NCBI RefSeq assembly: GCF_958298935.1
Contig: NC_084925.1
Span: forward strand, 10,599,001 to 10,663,000
DNA length: 64,000 nucleotides
Direction: 5' to 3'
Source: Phragmites australis
Taxonomy: Eukaryota > Streptophyta > Magnoliopsida > Poales > Poaceae
Part shown: positions 11,730 to 23,100 of the stretch, one piece after another
Position numbering within the stretch: the first letter of the stretch is position 1
Layout of the letters: every line of letters starts with the position of its first letter
Program-made: the position numbers and the translations under genes
Notes under the pieces: generated by a model
Told to the model about the DNA's origin: nothing
Seen by the model: the letters and a program-made list of their open reading frames with translations, nothing else
Databases searched by the model: none

Positions 11730-12282
11730 AGTTGTGCAGCTAGCAAATTCTGCCATTTTCTTTTATTTCTCAATTAGTAATAGCTTTTTCCCCTTGTAAA
11801 ATTGTTTAGGTGCAATAGATAAGACTAGGTATGGCAATTTTTCCCATGGAGGCAGGGATCCGCTCTGAACGGGGAAGGGAGTACAAGAGATGTTACAGTA
11901 GAAGAGCAGCTTGCTATATTTATGTACATGCTTGCACGAAATGCTGGTTTTCGAGCACTAGGTAACAGGTTTCAACATAGTAGAGAAACAATATACAAGC
12001 ATGTTGGTGCATGCTTTGATGCAATCACGTCATTAACATTTGATTTTATGAAGCCTCCATCAACTGAGACATACCGGAAAATATCATCCAATCCACACTT
12101 TAGACCATACTTTGAGGAAGAAATGCCATAAAGTTGTGCAGCTAGCAAATTCTGCCATTTTCTTTTATTTCTCAATTAGTAATAGCTTTTCCTCCTTGTA
12201 GAACTGTTTAGGTGCAATAGATAAGACTAGGTATGGCAATTTTTCCCATGGAGGCAGGGATCCGCTCTGAACGGGGAAGGGA
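11479..12282 (+). repeat. 402-bp tandem duplication (two units)
   Basis: Unit 1 is 11,479-11,880 and unit 2 is 11,881-12,282. Both are exactly 402 bp and begin GTACAAGAG. By eye they differ at roughly eight positions, about 2%. Each unit contains the PIF coding block, its 3' flank and the first 55 bp of the hAT element that begins at 12,228. The duplication therefore happened after the hAT insertion. Confidence 0.9.
11922..12131 (+). pseudogene. Second copy of the PIF/Harbinger fragment
   Basis: This is unit 2 of the tandem duplication. The protein block from MYMLARNAGFRA to FEEEMP is repeated with two visible changes (PPSTETYRKI against PPSIETYWKI). The segment upstream of VEEQ is not part of the duplication, so this copy lacks the protein's start. 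It ends at the same stop. It is a fragment with no DDE catalytic region. Confidence 0.75.
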
Positions 12283-12914
12283 TGGGTCGAGTTTTCCTCC
12301 TGTGGGGCTCATGGGGTAGGGCCCCGAGTCCAGGTCGAGGTGGGGTAAGGATAGAGTTTTCCCCATGGGACTCCATGGGGCCTCGAGCCGGTGGAGTCTG
12401 CAGCAGCTTCTCAAGCGGAGGTGGTCATGACGGGGGGCGCAGTGGCAGGGCCACAGCGGGGCGATGCGTAGGCGATAGGTTGGTGGCGGCTCCGGGGTTG
12501 CGGATGCGAAGGCACGCGATATCATATGCGGCGGCAGCCTCCTCGGTAGTGTCGAAAGTGTCAAGCTACATGCGGTGGCGCCGCTGCGGGTCATGAATCT
12601 CTGCCGCCCATTGCCCTCATCGCTGCTGTCGCACGCCCCTAAACCGCACACCCTTTGCCTCCTCCTTGAGCCCGTAGCAGCACACACCTGCACTTCACGC
12701 TCCCCACCATCGCCGCAGCTAGAGCTGGCAAGCTCTCCTCCTCCTCATACTCACCGCTCGCCACGCGTTGCTCACCGAGAGCCGTGGTCCCTGCCAGAGT
12801 TCGAGGGTCCGGTGGGGCCAGAGACAGGGTCATCTTTTGCCTTGATACGCCTTTCTGGGTTGAGGCGGGGATGGGGGCACCCCACGGCCCTGCCTCACCC
12901 CGTTGCCATTCCAA
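12228..12914. mobile_element. Non-autonomous hAT-type element, 687 bp, 8-bp TSD
   Basis: The left terminus TAGGTATGGCAA and the right terminus TTGCCATTCCAA are inverted repeats matching at 10 of 12 positions. They are flanked by identical 8-bp duplications GATAAGAC (12,220-12,227 and 12,915-12,922), the hAT target-site length. The interior is GC-rich with repeated CCATGGGG-type motifs near the left end. Its open frames on both strands look like by-products of high GC. No transposase is recognised. Confidence 0.75.
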
Positions 12915-12922
12915 GATAAGAC

Positions 12923-13235
12923 TCATGTTTCGGTCACAATGCATCAGAGTGAGGCAGCACCATATCCAAATAGAAAAGAAAACATAAGATATAGTGACAA
13001 GCTTTTCATAGGTGACTTATCCAATTCAATCCATCTCAAGTTGCAATCTTTATGGCTTCTCTTACTTGATGCCTTGGGTCTTCATTCTGGCTTATTAGAG
13101 CTAGCTAAACTTAGTATGCAACACTTACTTAATAACCAATATAAAGATATTAGATCAAACTACTAAACCCAAATCCCTATTTATGGTAGGGCCAAAGAAA
13201 ACAAACTTATCAACACAAGTTAGGCTTCCAACACC
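12923..13235. other. Unassigned spacer
   Basis: About 310 bp of mixed composition between the hAT element and the mini-LTR. No gene or repeat is recognised. Confidence 0.4.
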
Positions 13236-13240
13236 GGTAC

Positions 13241-13451
13241 TGTCGGTGAATCAGGAACCAGGGGTCCCCGAGTCCCGAGGCCAGATCAGCAATTTCCCAC
13301 GTGACGACCTTCCGCGGGGATAATCTCCGCGAGGTACGAGAAGACTAAGTCCCGGGAGAGGGTGCTCGGGGTCATGAACAGTGGTCCCCGAGTACCCGGG
13401 TTCCCTGATGATCTAAGAAGACCAAGTGCTTGAGGAGTTCACCCTCCGACA
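13241..13451 (+). mobile_element. 211-bp mini solo LTR with GGTAC TSD
   Basis: It begins TGTCGGTGAATCAGGAACC and ends CCCTCCGACA, the same termini as the 1,485-bp solo LTR at 44,591-46,075. It is flanked by perfect 5-bp duplications GGTAC (13,236-13,240 and 13,452-13,456). Its first ~190 bp parallel the start of the longer LTR. It then jumps to the terminal bases, so most of the LTR, including any promoter, is absent. Either a small derivative mobilised as such or a solo LTR suffered a precise internal deletion. Confidence 0.85.
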
Positions 13452-13456
13452 GGTAC

Positions 13457-13801
13457 CTATATCTTCTTGAAGCTCTTCTTTGACATTGACGTTCATCCTT
13501 TTAAGATGTTTGAAAATCAAGTTCATCAAATAGAATATATGAGACTAAATCTTGTATACTAGTAAATAATTTTAGTTGTATTGACTATGTTAATATTAAT
13601 CACTAAAATCATATTAACCCACTGCTAGGGCCATTGATCTTGCACTATATATTTTGAAGTGAAGTGTTTTTTGAATTAGAATTGTAACCGGGAGATGGCT
13701 GCATGCATGCCGATGTCAACGTTGCTTTGTACTCACCATATTTATAGGGCTGCCTTTTTTCCTCCCCAAACAACATTTTCTAGGGGTGTAAAAATCCTTT
13801 G
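13457..13801. other. Unassigned AT-rich spacer
   Basis: No coding or repeat signal recognised. Confidence 0.4.
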
Positions 13802-13951
13802 AATTCCAGGGGTATTCTTGTACACAGGAAAATACACAGGTGGAATGCAATTACAGGTGCAAAAATTTACAATGCTAATTCCAGGGATATTCTTGTACAC
13901 GGGAAAATACACAGGTGGAATGCAATTACAGGTGCAAAAATTTACAATGCT
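13802..13951 (+). repeat. 75-bp tandem duplication
   Basis: Units 13,802-13,876 and 13,877-13,951 both begin AATTCCAGGG and end TTTACAATGCT, with two substitutions between them. An open frame across it arises only because 75 is a multiple of three. Flanking CCCAAACAGACCCC resembles a MITE terminus of the GGTCTGTTTGGG type, so this may be an internal duplication in a decayed MITE. Confidence 0.85.
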
Positions 13952-14769
13952 CCCAAACAGACCCCAAATGTTTAATGTTTTAGGTAATCATGTAATCAGT
14001 TTCCGTTAGATTAAATTTTGAAAAAAAAAAAGTTTGTGGCTCTGATGCATTGTGAATAATCCATGCTAGCAAGTGATGCCGAAAAACGCTACGCACTTGA
14101 CATGCATGCACATGCTGCAGAGACGTTTTCCAACACCATCCCCTGAAAAGTGCCGACCGACCTGCACAAAATAGTAATTAGTATATATGTAACCTAGATC
14201 ACAAGAAAAACAATACCTGTATATACATATATAGATTAAGATAAGCAGCCGTAGGAACACAGTATGGCCCACAACCCCTTACTTGCGACCCATGACTATT
14301 GACCGGCCGCTAGATCTTCCTGATCGATCGAGTCATGAGACTTTTTGTTATTAGTACTAGCTAGCAGTTCCTAACCAATTAAACTATGATCAAACTAAAT
14401 GGCCGGCTTAACGGCTCGTTTCGTTGTAAACTGATCAGATGTTCAGATGCATACACACACTGATCATATAAAGATTGCAAGAATTGATCGCTATTATTCA
14501 ATGTTTGCGCGTGTGTCCACAGGCCAACGGGACAAAAAACAATAGAGAAATACATCTATCCTTAGACGACCTGCTTGCTGTGAACTGTAATATGCCTGTA
14601 CGCAATCTGTTCAAAATTACACCAGTCGTAGGAACAGTATAGTTGGAAGTCAGTGCAACACAAGACTAATGATCTGCAAGAGATGGAATAATTCGGGAAG
14701 GAACAACGCTCTGAGCTGTAGATGGAATGGTTTGGGAAGGAACAATAATGCTCTGAACAGTGCACATGT
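13952..14769. other. Unassigned intergenic sequence
   Basis: About 820 bp with short A tracts and simple AT-rich stretches. No gene, RNA or transposon end could be supported. Confidence 0.4.
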
Positions 14770-16065
14770 CACAGAAACGATATCATTGTTGGTTTAAAAA
14801 CTATATTACTGTTAGTTTTTAATTAATAGTGCTTATGCTGGTTTTTAACTAATAGTGATTAAACGGCAGTGATAATCATAGGTTGTCACTGTCAGCTCGA
14901 GAATCGACACTGATATTCATTATCAGTACCGGTTGGATCCAAGAGCTGATAGTGATAGTTTGTACTACTATCGGAGCTTAATCTGTCGATTGATTATACT
15001 TATCACTGTCGGTTCCAGCGACGATCCGACAGTGATACTCAATCTCCGAAAAAATAAAATTTAAATAAGCAGGCAATAATTTATCTAAGCCTTATTTTAT
15101 TAATCTCTTAAATTATTGGTTTAAATCACACTAATAATTAATTAAATCACTAATAATTCTTCGTCTCTAGAATCAGTATATACCAAAAACAAAAGATGCA
15201 GCCACGCACACACAAATGAACTCTAAAACTGCCAGTTCACTGTCACCACAAAAGGCTACTAGTTGCACCTGTTGCGTGCATCTACCATGGCCAGTTGGAG
15301 TCGGTCACGACGAGACGAAGCAGTAGTCACTGTCGTCGTTGCCACCACTATCATCGTCCTCCTCCTCGCTATCTTTGTCTTCCTCCTCCTCCTCCTCCTC
15401 ATCGTTGTCTCCATCCGAGTTGTCCTAGAGCCTCTTCGACTGCGGCTCATCGATGAAGTAATCCCAAACGTCATCATTGGAGTGGGACCCCACCGATCCG
15501 GAGTCCGAGGACTGTTCCTCATCTGAGCTCTTCGGCAGCATCGGAGCCTCATCGTCAGACAAAGGCGCGGGGGTGGGTGGTGTGGCAGGATATGATGATG
15601 TTGGAGGGGTGGTGGAGTGGCTAGAGCGGGAGATGGTGGTGGAGTTTCCATCGCACAATGGCGGCAGCGGTGGAGGGGAGAGGGCGGAAGAGAGATAGGG
15701 AGAGAGAGTGCGCACGTGTGAGAGTGAGAGTAAGCCGAGTGATCAGCGCTAGAGAGTTAAATTTAAAAGCGTTCAAGAGAAGCTGAGCAGGCGAGGGATG
15801 GAAGCCATACAGTTTTTGGGCTATCATTATCTTTTTACGAACAAGCATCACTGTCAGTTCTATCTACGCGTCAGTAGTGATAAGTTGATTATCACTGCTG
15901 GTTCCATCTACGCACCGGCAGTGATAATCACTATCACTGCCGGTTCTTGTTAGCTTGACTTTTTCTGTGTCCCTTGAGTTTATGAACTGGCAGTGATAAA
16001 TTATCACTGTCGGTTATAATAGTACCGACAGTGATAATAAGGTATAGATGACCTTTTCTATATTA
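14770..16065. mobile_element. CACTA-like non-autonomous element, ends decayed
   Basis: Both flanks hold many copies of a short motif in direct and inverted orientation, TCACTGTCGGTT or ACCGACAGTGATAA (left about 14,780-15,040; right about 15,850-16,045). This is the layout of CACTA subterminal repeats. The left edge may be the CACAGAAACGATATCA near 14,770 and the right edge the CCTTTTCTAT near 16,060, but intact CACTA termini and a 3-bp duplication were not found. A GC-rich acidic ORF sits in the middle. Confidence 0.5.
15290..15715 (-). pseudogene. Acidic Ser/Pro-rich ORF inside the CACTA-like element
   Basis: From an ATG at 15,715 the minus strand encodes 96 residues: a Pro/Ser/Thr-rich N-terminus (SRSSHSTTPPTSSYPATPP), then DDEAPMLPKSSDEEQSSDS, SNDDVWDYFIDE and PQSKRL. 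After a TAG at about 15,424 the same frame continues as DNSDGDNDEEEEEEEDKDSE and further acidic and Ser-rich residues to about 15,290. The two halves read like one protein cut by a point stop. No enzyme domain is recognised. Such acidic ORFs can be a transposon accessory protein or a captured host fragment. I cannot say which. Confidence 0.45.
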
Positions 16066-16345
16066 ATATATGTACAATTTATTATATATAAGTACCTATC
16101 ACTCCAAAGTGTGCAAGCTGTACTGAGAAAAGATCTACTGATACATTATTTGATCACTTACTGTGCAAAGGTAATAATCTTTCCTGGCAGTAATTAAGGA
16201 CCCAAAAAGTCTCACATGAATCGACAAACGGAGTGTAGTATGTAAAACGTGTAGGAAAACTGAGGTCCTGTTTAGATGACGACCTTGATAGTATTTATCC
16301 AATATATATGCCTATTATCTGATCGATATATAGTTTAGAATTCCA

Positions 16346-16387
<42 letters not shown>

Positions 16388-16613
16388 CATATCTAACCTA
16401 CTACTACGTACATCCATCTCAAAATAGATATACTTCCAATTCCTGAAATGTTTTAAGGGAATTTAAATTTCTCACATGTAAATATAATACATTTGCAGGG
16501 AATACTTCTATACGATCAACTTTTCGATATTATTCACTTGCATAAAATTAAATATATTAGTTATCAAAGATGTATATAGGACATGATAACAATTAAAATG
16601 ATAACTTTAAAAG
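16066..16613. other. AT-rich spacer left of the large CACTA
   Basis: AT-rich intergenic DNA containing a (TA)n microsatellite. No genes seen. Confidence 0.5.
16351..16382. repeat. (TA)n microsatellite
   Basis: Sixteen uninterrupted TA units, a simple-sequence tract likely to vary in length. Confidence 0.95.
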
Positions 16614-17217
16614 CACTACAGGAAAAAAGGTTATGGGTGATGGGTTATACCCAGCATGGGTGACGGGTCTCGTATCTGTCACCCTGAATGTGTTACTGAT
16701 GACTAACTAGTTATAAGTGACGGGTAAGAACCCGTCACTTATAAACGTCTACATGAGATGGGGAGAATAACTTATGATGGATAACCTCTTCACCTGTCAC
16801 TTATGTGTATGTTATCCTGCTAGATTGTTTTGCTTTCAGGCTGCATCCTGTAGCGTAGCTAGGATTTGGTAGCCTTCTTCTCCCTAGAAACAACAGCAAC
16901 GCATCCAAATCCATATCGACAAACACACTTATAAAAGAACTCACATCGTCACAGAATCGCAAAGGTTACAAAGTTCTAATCAATTCATTATAGAATCACA
17001 AATGTTACAAAGTTTCGATCAACTCATAATACATATGACCTCACAACCTAGGGATTCTATAGTGAAACTCGCCGTGTGGGCTGATGACTTCAGACACAAT
17101 GAACTCAGTGATCCATCGTCCAATCTCCGGGAGTGCACCATCATCAAAAAAACAAGCATCAAATTCCTATATAATTTGACGCGTAACCAATGTCATATTA
17201 TTATGGAATTAAACATA
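16614..17217. repeat. CACTA left terminus and subterminal repeats
   Basis: The terminal CACTA bases are followed by direct and inverted copies of GTGACGGGT / ACCCGTCACTTATA (to about 16,800). In En/Spm-type elements such repeats bind the TnpA-type protein; that role here is inferred. The remaining 400 bp up to the gypsy insertion has no recognisable gene. Confidence 0.8.
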
Positions 17218-17222
17218 TTACT

Positions 17223-18040
17223 TGTCAGTGTAAAGAATAGTGGGGTCCCCTTGTAGGTGGACCCACGCCGGTAAGATATCAGCAGGTGTTGTATGCCACG
17301 TTTGTCCGGGTCGCGCGACCAGCCAGCGACCACGCAACTAGGCTCTCCGACCAAGCTCCGCGACCAGTCACTAGATCGCAGGAGCAAATCCCGTGACCAG
17401 TCTCCTTAGGTCGCAGGGCATGTATGTGTCTAAACAGTCTAATCACAGTAAATATTTTTTCACTCGAGTATTTTCCTTTCCTAGGTCCCCTTTCTGGTCG
17501 ACTAAGGTGTGGTTGGCTCAGAGCTGCCGTGTCCCATCCCGTAGCATTAAACGCTATGGGACGGCCTGACAGGCATGTCAGGAGGTTTTTTGCAGGTGCG
17601 CAGGCGGTGCGTGGGGACGGGATGGGGCAGTCCAGGCAATCAAGATGACGCAGGCGATGGAGCGATGGCACAGGCTCTGTAGCACCGTAGAGCAAGTGGG
17701 ATACGCCTGCGTTTAGTAATAATGGGCTTAGGTGGGAAGCTCTAGCTAGGCCTGGGTCTATGTCATGACTCACGTGTAAATCCTCTCTCTTTCTCTGATA
17801 TATAAAGGGAGGGAGAAGAAGGCTGGGAAAGAAGATCATCTATAACCAACTTAGTCCACAAGAAAATAATACACAGGATGTAGGGCTATTATCCTAAAGG
17901 GGGCCTGAACCTGGATAATTCTCGGTGTTCTTGAGTCACACACACACACAAACAAATTCAGTAGGCACTTCCCGAACAAAGATCACGCACCCGTCGTCCG
18001 ATACACCCTGGAATCATTGTCAGGAATTTTTCCCCCGACA
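17223..18040 (+). repeat. 5' LTR of the Tat-lineage element
   Basis: 818 bp, TG...CA termini. A TATA-like TATATAAAG lies at 17,799-17,807. It has one copy of the 33-bp unit that is repeated four times in the 3' LTR. Confidence 0.92.
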
Positions 18041-18042
18041 AC

Positions 18043-18060
18043 TGGCGCGCCAGGTAGGGG
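18043..18060 (+). other. Primer-binding site candidate
   Basis: TGGCGCGCCAGGTAGGGG starts two bases after the LTR end. This PBS sequence recurs in grass gypsy elements. I do not assign the primer tRNA with confidence. Confidence 0.65.
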
Positions 18061-19140
18061 GCTGCGTTTCCGAGTTCGGGATCTGAGTTGCTGTGAGGTG
18101 TTCTTCATTGGGTACGACCCAGACGGAGTCGATACGTCCAAAACTCAGGACATCGGATCAGGATCCGAGGTCTTTGGGAGGCGACGGGAGGCAGCAGAGG
18201 CATCCATGCTCCCGACGCCAAGGAGAGCTCACGGACTGCAAGCTCTGGAGGAACGAGCTTCTTTGGTGGTAGCCCCATCTGAAAGAGTTCTCACCGTGTC
18301 AGGACTGCCACCCCCCAGCCTCGTGACACGAACCGACACCATCAGGCAGGTATGATTCGATCCGGCGAAAGAGTATCGGGGAACTAATCACGTGTGTCGT
18401 TTCTCCGAGCAGGTTCAACCCAAGGACGAATAGAAGGGTCTACACCTTGAACTTTTGGCATGAGTAACGACCACTCCTCGTTGGGTACTAGAAAGGGAGG
18501 CAGCTTACCAGAATCTTAGAAAGGTAACCCTCTCCTTTCCCGATGCTGACCACCTTTCGATTAGAATGGGGAATCCTTGTTCTATCTTGCAGGATTTCAA
18601 AGGGCCACGGACATGGTATTGGTCGCTAAAGCGAGGAATGCTTTCCTCCGACAAGGAAGGAGTGAGCACAGGACCATGAATCATCAGGTACATGGTTTAG
18701 TTTTGTTTTTTCCAATTATTAAATGTGAAGTGGAGTATGAGGGCCTCTTAACTGGAACACGAGCATCACCCGCGCTTGGGAAAAACGCCTACTACTAGGT
18801 ATAACCCTGTCGCCGAGAGTTTTTCAATACTCGGACCAGACGATAGCGACATAACTCTCCGAAGTGAGAAAGCTAGAGCAATGATCGATCGGCTGGGAAG
18901 TCACACACGCCCCTCGCAAGGATTTCTTCCCTGGCCGATAGGCTAAACCGTCTAACCTCTTCTTGCGAACCTGTCCCGGTTGAAGTCTTTGAGAAAAAGA
19001 CTCACACGGCCACTCGTTGCAGTCTCGGGCTGACGTGGAAGGGATGCTCCGCTTGGAAACGGAACACCAGAGGCAATACCTTTGGAGGCAACCCTTCTCT
19101 CGGTGCCGTCAACCTCAGGTGGCCATCATATGGTCGCCCT
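18061..19140 (+). other. Gutted gag-pol region of the Tat element
   Basis: About 1.1 kb stands where several kilobases of gag, protease, RT and RNase H are expected. No catalytic motif of these domains is visible in any frame. The frames present are short and unrelated to known domains as far as I can tell. This indicates large internal deletions. Confidence 0.55.
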
Positions 19141-19560
19141 GCTTGATTTGGGTATGACCTGGATGGATCAGATCTCAGACTACCTTCAGAATCAAGCAAC
19201 CCCTGACGGCGATGTGTCAGCAAAAAAGGTCACACGGACTAACAGCGAGAATCCTCCTTGGTAGAGGGACGCCTCTACCACCAAGGGAGCAACGACCTTT
19301 TACTGAAATACATCGCTCAGGATGAGGGGAGCACAACACTCCCTAACATCCTCGGAGGTAGACATGGAGGCCGAACCTCCCACCGCCCTCCAGGATGCTC
19401 GCGAGCAGGTGAAAAGGTGCGGGTCGTGCCAGCACCACGACCGGAATACCATCCTACCAGCCCGGTCACTGCAAACTATACCACTCTCTCAGCTTTTCAC
19501 TGTCTAGAGGCTGGACATTGTGGGACCATTCGCTAAAGCCCCAGGCAATCCTAAATTCCT
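19141..19560 (+). pseudogene. pol: Tat-lineage integrase fragment (zinc-binding end)
   Basis: Across shifting frames the text reads WMDQISDYLQNQATPDG, then GRLYHQGSNDLLLKYIAQDE, TALQDAREQVKRCGSCQHH, RSLQTIPLSQLF and LDIVGPFAKAPG. In Tat-lineage polyproteins these blocks bridge RNase H and integrase: the zinc-binding module (the CGSC pair is visible) and the first aspartate of the integrase core in LDIVGP. The rest of integrase is absent after about 19,560. At least three frame changes occur in 400 bp, so the copy is non-functional. Confidence 0.78.
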
Positions 19561-20173
19561 ACCCTCAGGCACGACCGTTACCACCACGCGCAAAATTGGT
19601 CGCAGGTCACTGGCGACCTCCAGTTTCCTGGCCTCACGTGGTCGGTTTTACCAGGGTGGTCGGTCGCCGACCATACAGCTCTATGTATGAGGCTGCTTGG
19701 AGACAAGCTTGTTTGTATATTTTACAGGACCTTCCGGACGAGCGTGGACATGACTTGTAAGTTTTTCCAAATCCAAGTAATCGAACTCTCTATGTTGTAG
19801 GACTCCACAGACAAACACGGTCCCCACCAAATTCCAAGATTTGTTTAGCCCACTCGCTCGTATTGATGGGATGAGATCCGAAGCTAACCCACTCGCACGA
19901 TGACAGGGTAAAGGCGCTCGAGTGTTAACGACCATAAGGCCACAAGTACTAAATCGGGTCGAGCGCTGATCACCACTGAAAGGCTCGTCGTGCTAAGGGT
20001 CTCCCTCAGCACCAGGAATGTTGCTCACGAGCGGCTTGATGCGATCCTCCCTAAGTGATACAGGCACTCCGAAGGCTATTCATCATCCAAACACGGAAAA
20101 GACCCACATAAAGGCCAATGCATGTCATTACAAAGCCTGAGGACTGGTTCCAGATGAACCTACGACATTCCAC

Positions 20174-23100
20174 CTAGGACCCAAAAACACCCCTGAGAGG
20201 GTCGAACCGGACGGTCCAAAGACAGGAACGAACGACATACAAAAATGAATCAGCACGGACGTCAAGTTCCTCCGCGGTCATCCGAGTACCCTCAAAACTA
20301 GTACCGACTGCCGGCAAGAGGTCCAGGTCGGGGAAGTGTTCACGGACACAGGCAAGGGCCAAGCAGGCACCGGAGACTCCGACCTTGAAAAGATGGTCTC
20401 CGACGGTCTCGCGAATCCTCTGCTCGAAGCCACCTGCCTCCTCGGAGGCCGCTAGAAACCACTCAATATGATTGGTCACGGTGTTCCCAAGGGTCGAACG
20501 AACCTAGACACCGGCGGACCAAAGCAATCAGTCAAAAGGGGTAAAAGCTCGGCTAAGTTGGTCGTGGAACGCCACTCGCCGCTCGTCGCTCTCCTTGGTC
20601 AGCCACTCGAGTTCTTTTTGTACTGCATGCAGATCTTCCTGGCAGCAGCGAAGGCGGTCGTAGAACTCCTCTCTCTACTAGGTACTTTCCCTGGTCACCC
20701 GTTCCAAGTCCCTCTGTGCCCCGAGTAACTCCTCCTGACAGGCAAGTCAAAAAACAGAGCGAAATCCACACTAGTGTCAGCCGGTCGAATCCTACATGTG
20801 TAACCTAGAACCATCACGTGATGCGGGTGGTCGGTGCAATGCACCTTAATGGTCGCTCGACGTCCTCGCTCGCTCGGCAATAGACCCCTGCCCACATCTA
20901 GCCACCGCCTCCAAGAAATATCGGTCGGAAGGGTGGTCGACGGATATGGTCAGGGATTCGATGAGGGCTGGAGGGCCAATCAGCATAGGTAGGGGATCAG
21001 TTCGGGCGGAGGGCTCGGACACTCCGGGAACTCTACAACCACAATGACACAAACTTTTCAGGAAACAAAGGCATGGGGGCTCTATTAAAAAAATATTATA
21101 TAACAAAGGTTACAATCGAGTTTTTTACACCTTGGCGGCCTCCACCCGTAATATGGACATCACGTAGTCCACTGCCCCCTGGCACTCCTGCTGAAGTCTC
21201 TCCTCGGCTTCGGGTCTGGCAACCATGGCCCCTTCCCAGACCAAGTCCAGGTTGAAGTTGGGGTCACGGCTGCGGTAGCACCGGAAGATATACTCTGCGG
21301 TCGCCCTCGTCGCCTGCGAGACGTCTTCCGTGCACCTCAATGCCAGGGTGGCTGGGAGCCCAGAGAAGTGCTCCGCAAGGACCCGGAGGGCGTAGGCCCA
21401 GGCTCGAGTGGTGCGGTCATCTTTCGGCTCAATCACCCCCAACCCGAGGCTACCCAGGGGATCCCCTAGCGCTCTGAAGGCTTCCTGGAGGATGTTGAGG
21501 GTAGTGCGTTCATCCTCCTTGAGCTGAGAGCGCTCAATGACCAGCTGCTTCTCAAGTTTGGTGCATCTGCTGGTTGCCGTCTCCTTCTCTTTGACCAGCT
21601 GGCAGACGGTAGCCGGGAAATTGCTAACCCATGAGAGTAAGTCAGGAGTCGAAACGGACTCCTCAAGCGAGCCCATGGGGCCTGGAGCCACCGTCGGTGC
21701 TTCGAGGGTCAAGGCCAAAGCTGACAGAGGGGCGGGGGTATCTGGCCGGGGCACCGTCGGGGGGGGGGGGGTGTCATGGTGGTCGTCGAGGGCCTATGAC
21801 AAACGAGCAAAGTTGCGGAAGCAAGAAGAAAAGAGCAATTCAAAGTATCGACACCTGCCTAGAAAAGCTTACCTCAGCGACGGAGGACGGAGCCCCAGCT
21901 TGGTCCTCACGAAACCGCCAGATCGGCTGGTCGGAGAGGACAACCCCGCGGGTGGGCCGCTGGCACTCGGGGTTCGCAGGGATGTTTTGACGCCTCTGCA
22001 TCCGACGATCCTTCCGCTGCCCTCTTCCCGCACCGTGCATATGCTAGGTCCACGGCGGCGGGGTCGGACCACGCTTGGCTAGGGTGGGTCTGGTCGCAGG
22101 GGCACCGGGTCGGTCCCAATCTGGTCGCGGGGCATCGGGTCGGTCCCAGACTGGCCGCGGGACGCCTTGTTCGTCCCGGTCAGGGCGCGAGACGCCGGGT
22201 CAGTCCTGGACCTATCACAGGGCAACTGGTCGGCCTCCTGCTGACAGGCAGCACTCACGGGGCCGTCGCCCTCGACCACCACCTGACCCTGCGGAGGTTG
22301 GCTGCCTCCCGGCCCAGTTGGGTGCGAAGCGCAACTAGGATGGGGGACGTCCAGGGTGGGGGCATACACTTCCCAATCGATCCCCCGAAGGTCCTCATCG
22401 ACCTCGTTAATTATTGGCCTCAGGGCATCGACCTCGGGAAGATGATGAAGATAGCTCAGAAAATAAAACTCTGACCAAGGAAAAAACTTGGAATAGGAAA
22501 TTTTGGGAAAATACTAAACATACCAGCCTAACCCGAGCCCTCTCCACTGGATGGAGCTCACATAGAGGGATACACGAAGGGCCACCTTTCCTGGCGGCCA
22601 CTGCCATCAGCGATCGGACCCGCAGGTCGATGATCTCATCAGGAAGATCTGAAAACAATGATAGTAAAACACCACTCAATCAAGCCTCTCGAGGCAAGGG
22701 GACGGTTGTAATATTACCTGCGGAGCTCTCCCGGGTATCATCATCGCTTCTGGTGTACAGGTAGGCCGAGCGCACCCTTCGCTGTAAGGGGCACATCCGG
22801 CGCTTGATGAAGTCGTGGAAGACATTAGGCCCCGACAGATCAGCTTTTGCAAGCGCCCTGACCCGGTTGGCAAGGGATAGTAGCTCGACGATCGGTGTGG
22901 GAGAGCTCGCCCAACTCTCTGCAAGGCATGCCGGTGCTTCGGGCACGCAAAGGTTGTCGAGGGAATCGATGGTTGTGAGGTAGAATCACGCCTCCCTCTA
23001 GCCCGACCACGACGATTTTAGGTTCATCTCCAAGTAAGAGCTGGCAACACTGTCTCGAAGACGAAAATTGTAGCTCCCGATGGCCGACCATGGCTGCAGC

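Noticed and set aside
12208..12944. Overlapping long ORFs on both strands.
   Set aside because: They lie in the GC-rich interior of a hAT element, have no recognisable domain, and high GC alone lengthens open frames on both strands.
13802..14009. 63-residue ORF with an internal repeat.
   Set aside because: Artefact of a 75-bp tandem duplication in non-coding DNA.
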